NCBI GenBank assembly: GCA_903824665.1
Contig: CAIJXT010000009.1
Coordinates: 186,001-250,000, forward strand
Length of the DNA: 64,000 bases
Origin: an uncultured Bacteroidota bacterium
GTDB lineage: Bacteria > Bacteroidota > Bacteroidia > Chitinophagales > Chitinophagaceae
Reading direction: 5' to 3'
Part shown: in pieces, positions 34,653 through 43,077 of the stretch
Numbering within the stretch: the stretch's first letter is position 1
Layout: each line of letters begins with the position of its first letter
The notes under the pieces: model-generated
Told to the model about the DNA's origin: nothing
What the model saw: only the letters and a program-made list of their open reading frames with translations
The model's database searches: none
Made by a program: the position numbers and the translations under genes

Positions 34653-37600
34653 ATGAATGCAAAAAAATTACTGTTCGCATTAATCGCTTTTCTGGGTATT
34701 GGCTTTACGGCTAATGCTCAGCTTGTGTGCCCTCCCAATATCGATTTCGAATTGGGTGATCTCACGGGGTGGTCTTATTTTACGGGCACCTGCTGTCCTG
34801 GTGGCGTTGCTGTTGCAACTACTCCAACATTGGCAATTTCGTGCAGGCATACCCTTACGAAAACCACAGGCCTCATAGGTTGTACCGGCGGTCCGCTGGA
34901 TACATACGGAGGGTTCCCCGTAGTAGTACCGGGCGGTGGAAGCTACTCTTTCCGTCTTGGAAATAATGGCACAGGTGCGCAGGCGGAGAAAGCACGTTTT
35001 TACATTCATATTCCACCCGGATCTGACCAATACAGTCTTATCTACCGTTATGCGGTAGTATTTCAGGATCCTACACACGCGGTGGCTGATCAGCCCCGTT
35101 TCGAAGTTAATGCTTTCGACTCTGCATCGCTTGCACCAATACCCTGCGCGCAGTACACCTATGTAGCCAATGCTACCATACCTGGCTTCATGACATCTAC
35201 AGTAACCGCTGCAGGAGCCGTTCGTTACAAAGGATGGACAACTTCAACAATCGACCTATCCGGACTTGCAGGCGTCACAGTTGGTATCGACTTTACCAGT
35301 GGCGATTGTGACCTTGGCGGACACTTTGGTTATGGATATCTGGACATGAACTGCGGTCTTTTCCGTATTGCAGCAGCTATGTGCGATACCAATACACCAC
35401 CTGTGCTTACCGCACCGGAAGGCTTTGCAAACTACTACTGGTATGATTCGGCAACATTTACCACTCTGTATGGTACGGGAATGTCTATAACCATTCCTTT
35501 TCCACCGGCACCTGTAACTATTGCGGTTGTGCTTGTTCCTTATACCGGATTTGGATGTCCGGACACACTTTATACCACTATTCGCCCGGCGGCATTGGCT
35601 ATCAACCCTTCAAATGACACAACGATTTGTCCGGGGCGTAGCGTCACGCTGCAATCAAATGCTACAGATATCGCAGTACCACTTTCTTATAGCTGGTCTC
35701 CCGCGGCCGGCCTCAGTTGTGTGACCTGTGCATCGCCAGTGGCAACGCCTACTATTTCCACGGCATATAGTCTGACAGTGACGAATACTAACGGCTGTAC
35801 GCTTGAACATGTCTATAATATTGGGCTACTTCCGGCACTGGTCACGAATATAACGGTGGATACACCTACCTGCCATGGATATACAGATGGGTCGGCAGCA
35901 GTGAATGTGCTTACCGGTAGTGCTCCGTATAGTTATACATGGAGCACGGCGCCTGTTCAGACTACCTCTTTGGCGACTGGTCTTGGCGCAGATACTTTTT
36001 CGGTGGTTGTGATCGATTTTCTGGGATGTACGGATACCAATTCAGTAGTGATACTGGACCCGGCTCCGAGGATAATCAATATAGACACTTTCTTCCACCC
36101 TACTACCTGCCTCGGTGTTGATGGCAATATAGTCATAGAAGGATCTATACAGCCAGATACAGCCTATACCTTAAACTACTTGTTTAATGGAGTACCTCAA
36201 GTGACTGTGATTGTTGCTGATGGCACAGGAAGAATCACATTGGATGGTTTGAGTGCGGGAACTTACAGCAATATCACAATAACCGGTGCGCCTTGCGTTT
36301 ACAATGTTATTGGTCCGGTTATTCTTGTAGATCCACCAACTCCAGACCTATCCGGAGTGACCAGCAACAGTTATGTATGTGTGGGTGATACGTTGAAACT
36401 TTTCTCGAACAGTACAACTGCAGGTGTCTCTTATTCATGGACCGGACCAGGAGGCTATACCTCGGTATCAGCCAACCCTATAATTGTGCCCGCTGCAATG
36501 GCTCATGCCGGTATCTATTCTGTCACTGTATCCCGCGCAGCGTGCTACAATTACGGCTCTACGCTTGTTGAGATCAGGCCTTTGCCAGAACCTATAGCTA
36601 CAAGCAATACCCCGGTCTGCTCAAATGATACGCTTTTCCTGACAAGTTCGTCGACCAGCGGCGCTACTGCTTATGAATGGAACGGACCGAACTTTTACAA
36701 TTCATTTGAACAAAACCCGTATATAGCGCATGTACAAACGGTATCAACAGGTGTCTATACGGTTGCAATTACGCTTAATGGCTGTACCGTACCGGCCACT
36801 GTAGATGTGGTTATCAACCAAACACCACTATCGCCAGTAGTGCGCGACACCAACTACTGCGAAAACGACATACCTGTGGAATACTATGCTGAAGGTGTGA
36901 ACCTGCTCTGGTATACCACGGCAACAGGTGGAACCGGAGTACCTACAGCACCTATTCCAACGACTGTAAAAAATGGTATCTTCCCTTATTATGTGACCCA
37001 AACCTCTCTGGAAGGCTGTATGAGTGGCCGATCAAAAGTGACTGCACGTGTATGGGTATACCCTCAACTTCAGCTTTCGGTTACAGACAGCGTGGCTTGT
37101 GTAGGCAAGTATGTGACGTTTACAGTAGAAAATGTTGAAGAAGGCAACAAGGGATTCACCTGGAATTTTGAATCATCAGATAGTACCAAGAGCCACAATC
37201 CTATTTACCATTCCTTTAGTGGACCCGGGGTTTATACGGTTGCGACGTCGGCTTACTACCTGTATTGCCCAACTATTAGCATGAGCAAGGTGGTTAATAT
37301 CTATCCTTACCCTTCTGTTGATCTGGGTCAGGACACCTCTATATGTCCGGGAAGTGTATCTGTTGAGCTCGCGGCTCAAGTTAATACATTCGGTTATTCG
37401 CCAATGTGGAAATGGAGCAATGGCGCGACAACACCTAAGATCACCATTGTTTCACCGGGCACCTACCATGCTACCGTGACCATAAATGGTTGCGGTACTA
37501 CGGACTCAATTGAAGTAGTGAAAGATTGTTATATCACTGTACCCAATGTATTCACTCCTAATGGCGACGGTATAAATGATTACTTCTTCCCCCGCCAGTT

Positions 37601-37811
37601 GCTGAGTAGCGGCCTTATAGATTTCAATATGAATGTTTATAACCGTTGGGGACAGATCATCTTTACCGGAAATGCACTGGACGGACGCGGATGGGATGGC
37701 AGGTACAATGGATTAGATCAGCCCGAAGGTGTATATGTTTATCTGATTGATGCAATATTTAAAGACGGACAAAAGGAAACACATAAGGGCAATGTCACTT
37801 TGCTCCGATAA
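34653..37811 (+). CDS. Large adhesin-like protein with PKD/Ig domains and T9SS type B (gliding-motility) C-terminal domain
   Basis: 1052 residues. Signal peptide MNAKKLLFALIAFLGIGFTANA. The first ~230 residues (CPPNIDFELGDLTGWSYFTGTC ... FGYGYLDMNCGLF) are a domain common at the start of gliding-type cargo proteins. Ig/SprB-like repeats follow (NDTTICPGRSVTLQSNA; PTCHGYTDGSAAVNVLTGSAPYSYTWS, a SprB-type motif; several SNxxVCxxDTL units), then a PKD domain (~800-890, FTWNFESSDSTKSHNPIYHSF). The last ~90 residues (YITVPNVFTPNGDGINDYFFP ... NRWGQIIF ... GWDGRYNGLDQPEGVYVYLI) are the type B C-terminal domain. This class is exported by T9SS and carries adhesins such as SprB in gliding species. Terminator at 37836. 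Confidence 0.92.
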   Translation: MNAKKLLFALIAFLGIGFTANAQLVCPPNIDFELGDLTGWSYFTGTCCPGGVAVATTPTLAISCRHTLTKTTGLIGCTGGPLDTYGGFPVVVPGGGSYSFRLGNNGTGAQAEKARFYIHIPPGSDQYSLIYRYAVVFQDPTHAVADQPRFEVNAFDSASLAPIPCAQYTYVANATIPGFMTSTVTAAGAVRYKGWTTSTIDLSGLAGVTVGIDFTSGDCDLGGHFGYGYLDMNCGLFRIAAAMCDTNTPPVLTAPEGFANYYWYDSATFTTLYGTGMSITIPFPPAPVTIAVVLVPYTGFGCPDTLYTTIRPAALAINPSNDTTICPGRSVTLQSNATDIAVPLSYSWSPAAGLSCVTCASPVATPTISTAYSLTVTNTNGCTLEHVYNIGLLPALVTNITVDTPTCHGYTDGSAAVNVLTGSAPYSYTWSTAPVQTTSLATGLGADTFSVVVIDFLGCTDTNSVVILDPAPRIINIDTFFHPTTCLGVDGNIVIEGSIQPDTAYTLNYLFNGVPQVTVIVADGTGRITLDGLSAGTYSNITITGAPCVYNVIGPVILVDPPTPDLSGVTSNSYVCVGDTLKLFSNSTTAGVSYSWTGPGGYTSVSANPIIVPAAMAHAGIYSVTVSRAACYNYGSTLVEIRPLPEPIATSNTPVCSNDTLFLTSSSTSGATAYEWNGPNFYNSFEQNPYIAHVQTVSTGVYTVAITLNGCTVPATVDVVINQTPLSPVVRDTNYCENDIPVEYYAEGVNLLWYTTATGGTGVPTAPIPTTVKNGIFPYYVTQTSLEGCMSGRSKVTARVWVYPQLQLSVTDSVACVGKYVTFTVENVEEGNKGFTWNFESSDSTKSHNPIYHSFSGPGVYTVATSAYYLYCPTISMSKVVNIYPYPSVDLGQDTSICPGSVSVELAAQVNTFGYSPMWKWSNGATTPKITIVSPGTYHATVTINGCGTTDSIEVVKDCYITVPNVFTPNGDGINDYFFPRQLLSSGLIDFNMNVYNRWGQIIFTGNALDGRGWDGRYNGLDQPEGVYVYLIDAIFKDGQKETHKGNVTLLR

Positions 37812-37835
37812 TAGAATTAAGTGTTGAATAAACTG

Positions 37836-37871
37836 AAAGGGCTGTATCGGTAAAAAGATACAGCCCTTTTT
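37836..37871 (+). terminator. Rho-independent terminator of the type B cargo gene
   Basis: AAAGGGCTGTATC (37836-37848) pairs perfectly with GATACAGCCCTTT (37857-37869) across an 8-base loop, followed by a T run. Confidence 0.9.
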
Positions 37872-38103
37872 GTTTGGCTTGCAGCTACACTACAATGATG
37901 CCTGCCTTGCTGGTGTTGTTCGTTTCAAGGGCATATGTGCCTGCAAACTGCCATCTGCAATTGCTTTCCTGATCAGAGCGAACAATGCTCATTTCAGTCA
38001 ATACATCCGTGATTCAAAATTCTATCAGGCCGGGGCACGACAAGACACCTGTGTACCTCAACAGCTTAAAAGGCGGTACTTAACACGGACACATACTGAG
38101 CAT

Positions 38104-38140
38104 AAAAAAACCTCCCTTCAGCCTGTAAGCTAAAAGGAGG
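38104..38140 (-). terminator. Rho-independent terminator of the C1 peptidase gene
   Basis: On the minus strand a 12-bp stem (38129-38140 with 38111-38122, two G-U pairs) and 6-base loop are followed by seven T (38104-38110). The stop codon of the peptidase gene is 19 bp before it. The rest of 37872-38158 holds no supportable gene. Confidence 0.85.
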
Positions 38141-38158
38141 CTCCATTAAAATATCAAT

Positions 38159-39379
38159 TTACCACAAGTTCATCTTGTTCCTTAACTCATTTGGCACGCC
38201 ATTTTTATGTAGCAATATTGCAGTGGTTTTATACCGAACATACATCTTGCTTACGTACAGATAACCTTTGTAATCGTTCTTAGTATCCCAGGAGTTCTTA
38301 ACAATGTAGTATTTACGCCCCATTTGATCGGCAGCAAGGCCTACAATGTGCATGCCATGATCATCAGTTGTTTCGTAATTGTCAAAAGCAAGCTGGCGCA
38401 TTTCAGGGGTTACAAAACGTTCGTACTTTGGCCCATCAAACATGTACTTCTTTTCAGAATCATTCATATCATCGTAGTCCTTCTCAGGCACATACGCTAC
38501 CCCATTCTTCCAGCTAAAGTATTTCTCGCTTACATCTGTAGCCCAGGAAACGGTAAATCCCTTGTTTAAAGCATTGTCAATGATATCAGTCAAATCCTCC
38601 ATCTGCACGTTGTACACTTTGTCGAATGACCAGTTGTCTGGCACCATGAGCATCGTTTTCTTGTAGAAAGGAGCTGTAGTAACGGACGTCATTTCGACAT
38701 AATCTTCGGGGTGTATGCCTATACGTGTGCGGGCAAAGCTCTGTGGTGTGTAGGTTTTATGATCCCAAGTAAATTTCTCAGGAATAGCACCCAGATAGGA
38801 ATCAAGCACTTCGTTGTATGCTTTCTTCCATGATGGAGTAAGTTTGCCATTAGGATTAGAAACAACAGCATCGAGCATAGATTTCAGAATAGCCTGCATC
38901 TCTGCAAACTTGTTTTTAGAAGTACCATACTGTAAGCCAGTATAGGCATCCTGTGGCATTGCACCATATTTGGCATACATATTTATGACGTCGTGGCAAG
39001 ATCCACCATCGCCCCAGGCCACAGACCCATGCATACGTACATAGTTCTCTGCTTTTTCTTTGTAAACACAATGTGCGCTGAATATCGGCGACATCTCGAT
39101 TGGTTCTTTGCCCATGCGCATCATTTCGCTCTCCAGGAAAGAATTGGTGGCATAACTCCAGCATGTGCCAGAGCTCGCCTGATTTTTGACCGTTGTACGT
39201 TCGAGATCTATAAGGTGACTGAATTTGTACTTGCTGTTGGGCGCGTCTTTTTTAGCCTTTTCCTTAGGTTTTTCAATAGTTGTATAGCTTTGGTTCGACT
39301 CAATTTTCCTGATGAGATCGTCCTGTGCAGCTACACTCAGCGGAACAGCCGCCATTGCCATTATTACAAATTTCTTCAT
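38159..39379 (-). CDS. C1 family cysteine peptidase (bleomycin hydrolase / PepC type), secreted
   Basis: 406 residues. Signal peptide MKKFVIMAMAAVPLSVAAQ, unusual for the mostly cytoplasmic bleomycin-hydrolase family but common in Bacteroidota members. Catalytic residues are visible: Cys in NQASSGTCWSYA near residue 70, His in DDHGMHIVGLA near 344, and Asn in VKNSWDTKNDYKGYLYVS near 361. The region EMSPIFSAHCVYKEKAENYVRMHG is typical of PF03051. It trims peptides from the N-terminus in the periplasm (inference from family). It carries its own terminator and is separated by 99 bp from the WbqC gene upstream. Confidence 0.92.
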   Translation of the reverse strand: MKKFVIMAMAAVPLSVAAQDDLIRKIESNQSYTTIEKPKEKAKKDAPNSKYKFSHLIDLERTTVKNQASSGTCWSYATNSFLESEMMRMGKEPIEMSPIFSAHCVYKEKAENYVRMHGSVAWGDGGSCHDVINMYAKYGAMPQDAYTGLQYGTSKNKFAEMQAILKSMLDAVVSNPNGKLTPSWKKAYNEVLDSYLGAIPEKFTWDHKTYTPQSFARTRIGIHPEDYVEMTSVTTAPFYKKTMLMVPDNWSFDKVYNVQMEDLTDIIDNALNKGFTVSWATDVSEKYFSWKNGVAYVPEKDYDDMNDSEKKYMFDGPKYERFVTPEMRQLAFDNYETTDDHGMHIVGLAADQMGRKYYIVKNSWDTKNDYKGYLYVSKMYVRYKTTAILLHKNGVPNELRNKMNLW

Positions 39380-39478
39380 TGTCCTTTTGGTGGTTTGTGT
39401 AAAAGTAAAATTAAATGGCTAAAAAGAAAAAACTGAGACTATAACTCCCCCTTTATTCACACCAGCAAGGGCAATCTG

Positions 39479-40078
39479 CTACAAGTTCTTGAGCCAGGCA
39501 CCTGCCTGCGGTCCTTCAGAAAATAACAGATCAAGTATACTTAGTCCCGGAAGAAACCCGAGCCTGTCTGCAAACACCTGGTAATATGTAGCAGAACATA
39601 CCGGTATCGTTTTCAAACTTCTGATATCATTGACGCCCGCAGGGTAATTTTTGAGAAATCCGGAAGCGAACTCTTCCTGATATCGCAAACCAAGTTGCCG
39701 CTTCACCCAGCCAACTGTTTCGGTGTTAAACGCAACGAGACTTGAATATTGCTTTTCGTAAAGGGCCTGCAAAAGCGGCTCATAGTGAAAAAAGAATGGA
39801 GCCCGTCCGTATACCGACCTGATCGTACGCCAATGGTGCACCTGCCACGAATTGCTATTGTCTATTTGCACATCGGACATGGCAATGCGCTGATCGCGCC
39901 CATTAACCATAGGCACCGTGAGGAGTATAGCGTTATTGGAACCAGCCACCCGATAACGATTGCGATCTGTCATCTTTACGAAGTGCTCATGCTGATCAAA
40001 GACCACTGTTTGCGCCTTCGCTACAATAGACCACCACTGTACCGGTGGGAAAGTGAGATATGGCGAAACTAAAATCAA
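39479..40078 (-). CDS. WbqC-like family protein
   Basis: 199 residues. The start ILVSPYLTFPPVQWWSIVAKAQTVVFDQHEHFVKMTDRNRYRV matches WbqC proteins (PF08889), first noted in O-antigen clusters; the biochemical role is not established. Later family features are LLTVPM, the region around HHWRTIRSVYGRAPFFFHYEP, and YYQVF. The start is a TTG at 40078: an in-frame stop lies six codons upstream with no ATG between, and the first ATG inside would remove the conserved N-terminus. No polysaccharide genes adjoin it. It is divergent from the RNA methyltransferase gene, with about 130 bp between the starts. Confidence 0.88.
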   Translation of the reverse strand: MILVSPYLTFPPVQWWSIVAKAQTVVFDQHEHFVKMTDRNRYRVAGSNNAILLTVPMVNGRDQRIAMSDVQIDNSNSWQVHHWRTIRSVYGRAPFFFHYEPLLQALYEKQYSSLVAFNTETVGWVKRQLGLRYQEEFASGFLKNYPAGVNDIRSLKTIPVCSATYYQVFADRLGFLPGLSILDLLFSEGPQAGAWLKNL

Positions 40079-40181
40079 ATCGATATTGTATTGTCAGTGA
40101 AAGAAAGCAGCAAGGGCTGTACCGAAAAACAAAGCGAACCTATAATAACCAGCGTTGCATCGGATGTGCAAAGTAAATGTT

Positions 40182-40189
40182 TACTTTTG
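40182..40189 (+). promoter_or_regulatory. Promoter -7 element (TACTTTTG) of the rRNA methyltransferase gene
   Basis: Full match to TAnnTTTG, with a TTG at 40155-40157 as a possible -33 (24-bp spacer, slightly long). It places transcription start near 40196 and so decides the start codon of the gene (TTG at 40208 rather than further upstream). Confidence 0.55.
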
Positions 40190-40207
40190 ATTTTCAGTAC
40201 CTGCATA

Positions 40208-41560
40208 TTGATAGTCCCTGCATCCATATTACAACAGCTAAAAGCCATAAATGGCTTTGACGAAGCCGCATTTCTTGCTGCCCATAATGTAAAACCGGCA
40301 ATATCGGTGCGCAAACATCCGGTAAAAGGTCACGACTTGTTTGCGGGGTACAACAGTGTACCATGGTGCATGGGCGGTGTGTACCTTCCGGAGCGTCCGG
40401 TCTTCACGCTCGATCCTGCTTTTCATTCCGGAGCCTACTATGTACAGGAAGCATCGTCAATGTTTCTGCATCATATATTCACACAGGCTACCGCATCCAG
40501 GAAAGGGCTCAGGGTTCTGGACCTATGCGCTGCACCCGGTGGAAAGAGTACGCTGATCGCTTCGGAACTGGACGCTGACAGCCTGCTGATATCAAACGAA
40601 GTAATTAGAACACGAGCATCGATACTGGAAGAAAATATCACCCGCTGGGGCTACATGAATACCTGGGTAACCGGCAATGATCCACGCGACTTCGGCAAAC
40701 TGGAAGGGTATTTTGATGTGATCATCGTAGACGCACCGTGCAGCGGATCGGGTTTGTGGCGCAAAGATGCAAAAGCAATAAACGAATGGAGTGAGGGAAA
40801 TGTGCAACTATGCGCAGCAAGGCAGCAACGAATACTGGCAGATGTATGGCCCGCGCTCAAAACAGATGGCATACTGATCTATGCAACCTGCTCTTTTTCG
40901 CCACAGGAAGACGAAGAAATACTGGACTGGCTGGGGGAAACATTTGCAGTGACCGGCATCCCCGCAACACCTGCGAAAGACTGGCAAATTGTAGAAACTA
41001 CATCAGAAAACAACAAACTGCCCGGTTACCGCTTTTTTCCCGACAAAGTAGCCGGAGAAGGCTTTTTTATAGCTGCTGTGCGCAAAAATGACCCAACAGA
41101 AACTATAAAGGCTCCCCGGTTCAAACCGGAACAAAACAGAAAAATAAGTGATCAGGCAGGCGACCTTATTGATTCCGGCGACCTGACCTACATGAATGGC
41201 AAAGACGGCAACTACAATATAATATCGGCAGGAATGGAAGCAGATGCTCACATACTGCAAAAGGCTGTGTATATCCGCAAAATGGGACTGGAGGCAGGAA
41301 TGCCGGCGGGCAAAGACTGGATACCAGCACATGATATAGCGCTAAGTGTACATCTTAATAAAAACACACCGTCATTTGAGGTAAACAAAGAGCAGGCATT
41401 GCGATTCCTCAAAAGAGAGGATATGGCAATACCTGCATTAGAAAAGGGGTGGCATGTGGTGAAATATAACGGGCAGGGGCTGGGTTGGGTTAAAGGTTTG
41501 GGAAACCGAATTAATAATTACTTACCGAAACACTGGAGAATAAGGATGGATATAGAATGA
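40208..41560 (+). CDS. RNA (cytosine-C5) methyltransferase, RsmF/NOL1-NOP2-Sun family
   Basis: 450 residues from a TTG at 40208 (IVPASILQQLKAINGFDEAAFL). An upstream TTG at 40091 is in frame, but it would precede the promoter and add 39 unrelated residues. Methyltransferase motifs: LRVLDLCAAPGGKSTLIAS (SAM binding), FDVIIVDAPCSGSGLWRKD near residue 174 and LIYATCSFSPQEDEEIL near 227, giving the two catalytic Cys. The C-terminal ~150 residues (GLEAGMPAGKDWIPAHDIALS ... QALRFLKRED ... GWHVVKYNGQGLGWVKGLGNRINNYLP) are the RsmF-type PUA-like extension. It probably methylates a cytosine of 16S rRNA. It converges on the next gene with a 9-bp gap. Confidence 0.88.
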   Translation: MIVPASILQQLKAINGFDEAAFLAAHNVKPAISVRKHPVKGHDLFAGYNSVPWCMGGVYLPERPVFTLDPAFHSGAYYVQEASSMFLHHIFTQATASRKGLRVLDLCAAPGGKSTLIASELDADSLLISNEVIRTRASILEENITRWGYMNTWVTGNDPRDFGKLEGYFDVIIVDAPCSGSGLWRKDAKAINEWSEGNVQLCAARQQRILADVWPALKTDGILIYATCSFSPQEDEEILDWLGETFAVTGIPATPAKDWQIVETTSENNKLPGYRFFPDKVAGEGFFIAAVRKNDPTETIKAPRFKPEQNRKISDQAGDLIDSGDLTYMNGKDGNYNIISAGMEADAHILQKAVYIRKMGLEAGMPAGKDWIPAHDIALSVHLNKNTPSFEVNKEQALRFLKREDMAIPALEKGWHVVKYNGQGLGWVKGLGNRINNYLPKHWRIRMDIE

Positions 41561-41569
41561 TATCAGTTT

Positions 41570-42505
41570 TTACATTGGTCCGCATACCTTCCATTTACCT
41601 CTTTCATACCTTACAACGAAAACATTTTTACCATAGCTTGAAAATGGGACCACAGTGCCATTAGGGTTTACAACATTTCCACAAATCCTTACAGCGGCTA
41701 CCTCATCATTGGCAACTACAGTATAGTACTGCAAATGACTGTAATTGAACATGGCACCACCACTGGCCAGCGCCCTAGCCGATACCGGAAAATCGAATGC
41801 GCTCAGTAAAATGTCGGCAATAGAACTGAACTGTTGAGCAGATGCACACGATACTGCTTTCATCTGGTCGTAATTACCGGCACCCAGGGCAGCATACCAG
41901 TTTTTGACTGCAGACTCGGGTACAGAAAGACCTGGAGCAGGCTCACCGCCCTTTATAGACTCGGCTACCTGAAACAGGAATTGCTCATGAGATGATGTGA
42001 TGACCGGAGCAGCCGCAATACACAGGATATACAAGTTGCCACGTGGGCTACGAATGCCTATTGTACGGGTTTCAAACCCTTCATCACCTTTCTGCGACAC
42101 TTCGAAATACTTAGTGCCATTTCTTGTAAGCGTACGTGTAGCAGAAGTATTGCCGTCCGATATAACAGCATTGAACTTATTAAAAAGGCTTACCGAAAAA
42201 GCAGCAGACAGCGACTTGGTTTGCTCCATTACGTACATAGGCTCAAAAATCCGGATGACCACCTCGCCACGGCGGCCATAAAACTGTTGGCCGCTAGGTT
42301 GCATGTAGTAATTCTCGTTGAATGCCCCTTGTTTGCTCTTGTTCACCTTGTCTACCTCCCAACCCGGGGGATAGCTGAAACTCATTGTACCGTACTGCTC
42401 CTGAAAACGTTTCCAGGGAAATTGTGCGGCAACCTCTGCAACGGTAAAAACGAGCAGAATAAGCAACGTTGCTGTGATGCGGCTGAGTACTGATGTATGT
42501 TTCAT
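41570..42505 (-). CDS. Secreted protein of unknown function
   Basis: 311 residues. Signal peptide MKHTSVLSRITATLLILLVFTVAEVAA. The N-terminal half (WKRFQEQYGTMSFSYPPGWEVDKVN ... GEVVIRIFEP ... GTKYFEVSQKGDEGFETRTIGI) resembles PsbP/DUF-type beta domains that begin with an F-x-Y-P-x-G-W motif. The second half (AVKNWYAALGAGNYDQMKAVSC ... RICGNVVNPNGTVVPFSSYGKNVFVVRYERGKWKVCG) resembles NTF2-like (DUF4878-type) domains. No catalytic residues recognised. Probably periplasmic. It stands alone; function unknown. Confidence 0.7.
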   Translation of the reverse strand: MKHTSVLSRITATLLILLVFTVAEVAAQFPWKRFQEQYGTMSFSYPPGWEVDKVNKSKQGAFNENYYMQPSGQQFYGRRGEVVIRIFEPMYVMEQTKSLSAAFSVSLFNKFNAVISDGNTSATRTLTRNGTKYFEVSQKGDEGFETRTIGIRSPRGNLYILCIAAAPVITSSHEQFLFQVAESIKGGEPAPGLSVPESAVKNWYAALGAGNYDQMKAVSCASAQQFSSIADILLSAFDFPVSARALASGGAMFNYSHLQYYTVVANDEVAAVRICGNVVNPNGTVVPFSSYGKNVFVVRYERGKWKVCGPM

Positions 42506-42688
42506 TTTGTGTGATTTGAGTAATGAAAACAGGGTACAGAAAATAACTGTAGGTGGTCAGGCAAAAAAGTCACCGACCGAAACATTATTTGTTACAAAAC
42601 AGCACATGGCTTGCATCTTTTCGAATTTGGCCGGAGCCAAATGGAAAAGAACAGGCCATGCACAGGGGTACGCTTTCAGTAATTCGGT

Positions 42689-43009
42689 TTATTCCTTGTC
42701 GTCTTTGTCTTCCTTATCGCTTTTGCTGTCGCATTTCTTGCTGCAATCGCTGGCACATGAATGATGGTGCGAAGAACAGCATCCGCTATAATAATAGCAG
42801 TATCTGCGGTAGTGACCACCCCAGCAGCCATGGTGGTGCGAATAGCAGCCAGAGTAGCAGTGATGACCATAATAGTGTCCGTGCGATCCGCAGCTATAAT
42901 GGTGGCTGCCGCAATGTGAGTAGCAGCCATGGGCGCTGGCTCTGTACGAATTGAACGCTGATAAAATTACGATCAGCAACGTGCATGCAATGATTCTGAG
43001 CTTCATCAT
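42689..43009 (-). CDS. Small secreted His/Cys/Tyr/Gly-rich protein, probable metal binder
   Basis: 106 residues. Signal peptide (MMKLRIIACTLLIVILSAFNSYRASA), then about 60 residues made almost only of His, Cys, Ser, Gly and Tyr (HGCYSHCGSHHYSCGSHGHY; CYSGCYSHHHGCWGG; CCSSHHHSCASDC), and a highly charged tail (KKCDSKSDKEDKDDKE). The reverse complement has an open frame too, but only this strand gives a signal peptide. The composition suggests metal binding (Ni, Zn or Cu) or a disulfide-rich peptide. No family recognised. Monocistronic. Confidence 0.7.
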   Translation of the reverse strand: MMKLRIIACTLLIVILSAFNSYRASAHGCYSHCGSHHYSCGSHGHYYGHHCYSGCYSHHHGCWGGHYRRYCYYYSGCCSSHHHSCASDCSKKCDSKSDKEDKDDKE

Positions 43010-43077
43010 CTTAGTTTGATTTTGGTGTGTGAGAAAAAAAAATTTATGGTTAATATTTAAAAAATTATCGTACTCAA

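Noticed and set aside
37870..38133. 87-codon frame between two terminators
   Set aside because: It starts in the terminator of the preceding gene and ends in the terminator of the opposite gene; no family features.
42676..42930. Ala/Ile/Thr-rich frame overlapping the His/Cys-rich gene
   Set aside because: Alternative frame of the same low-complexity DNA; it lacks a signal peptide, while the chosen frame has one.
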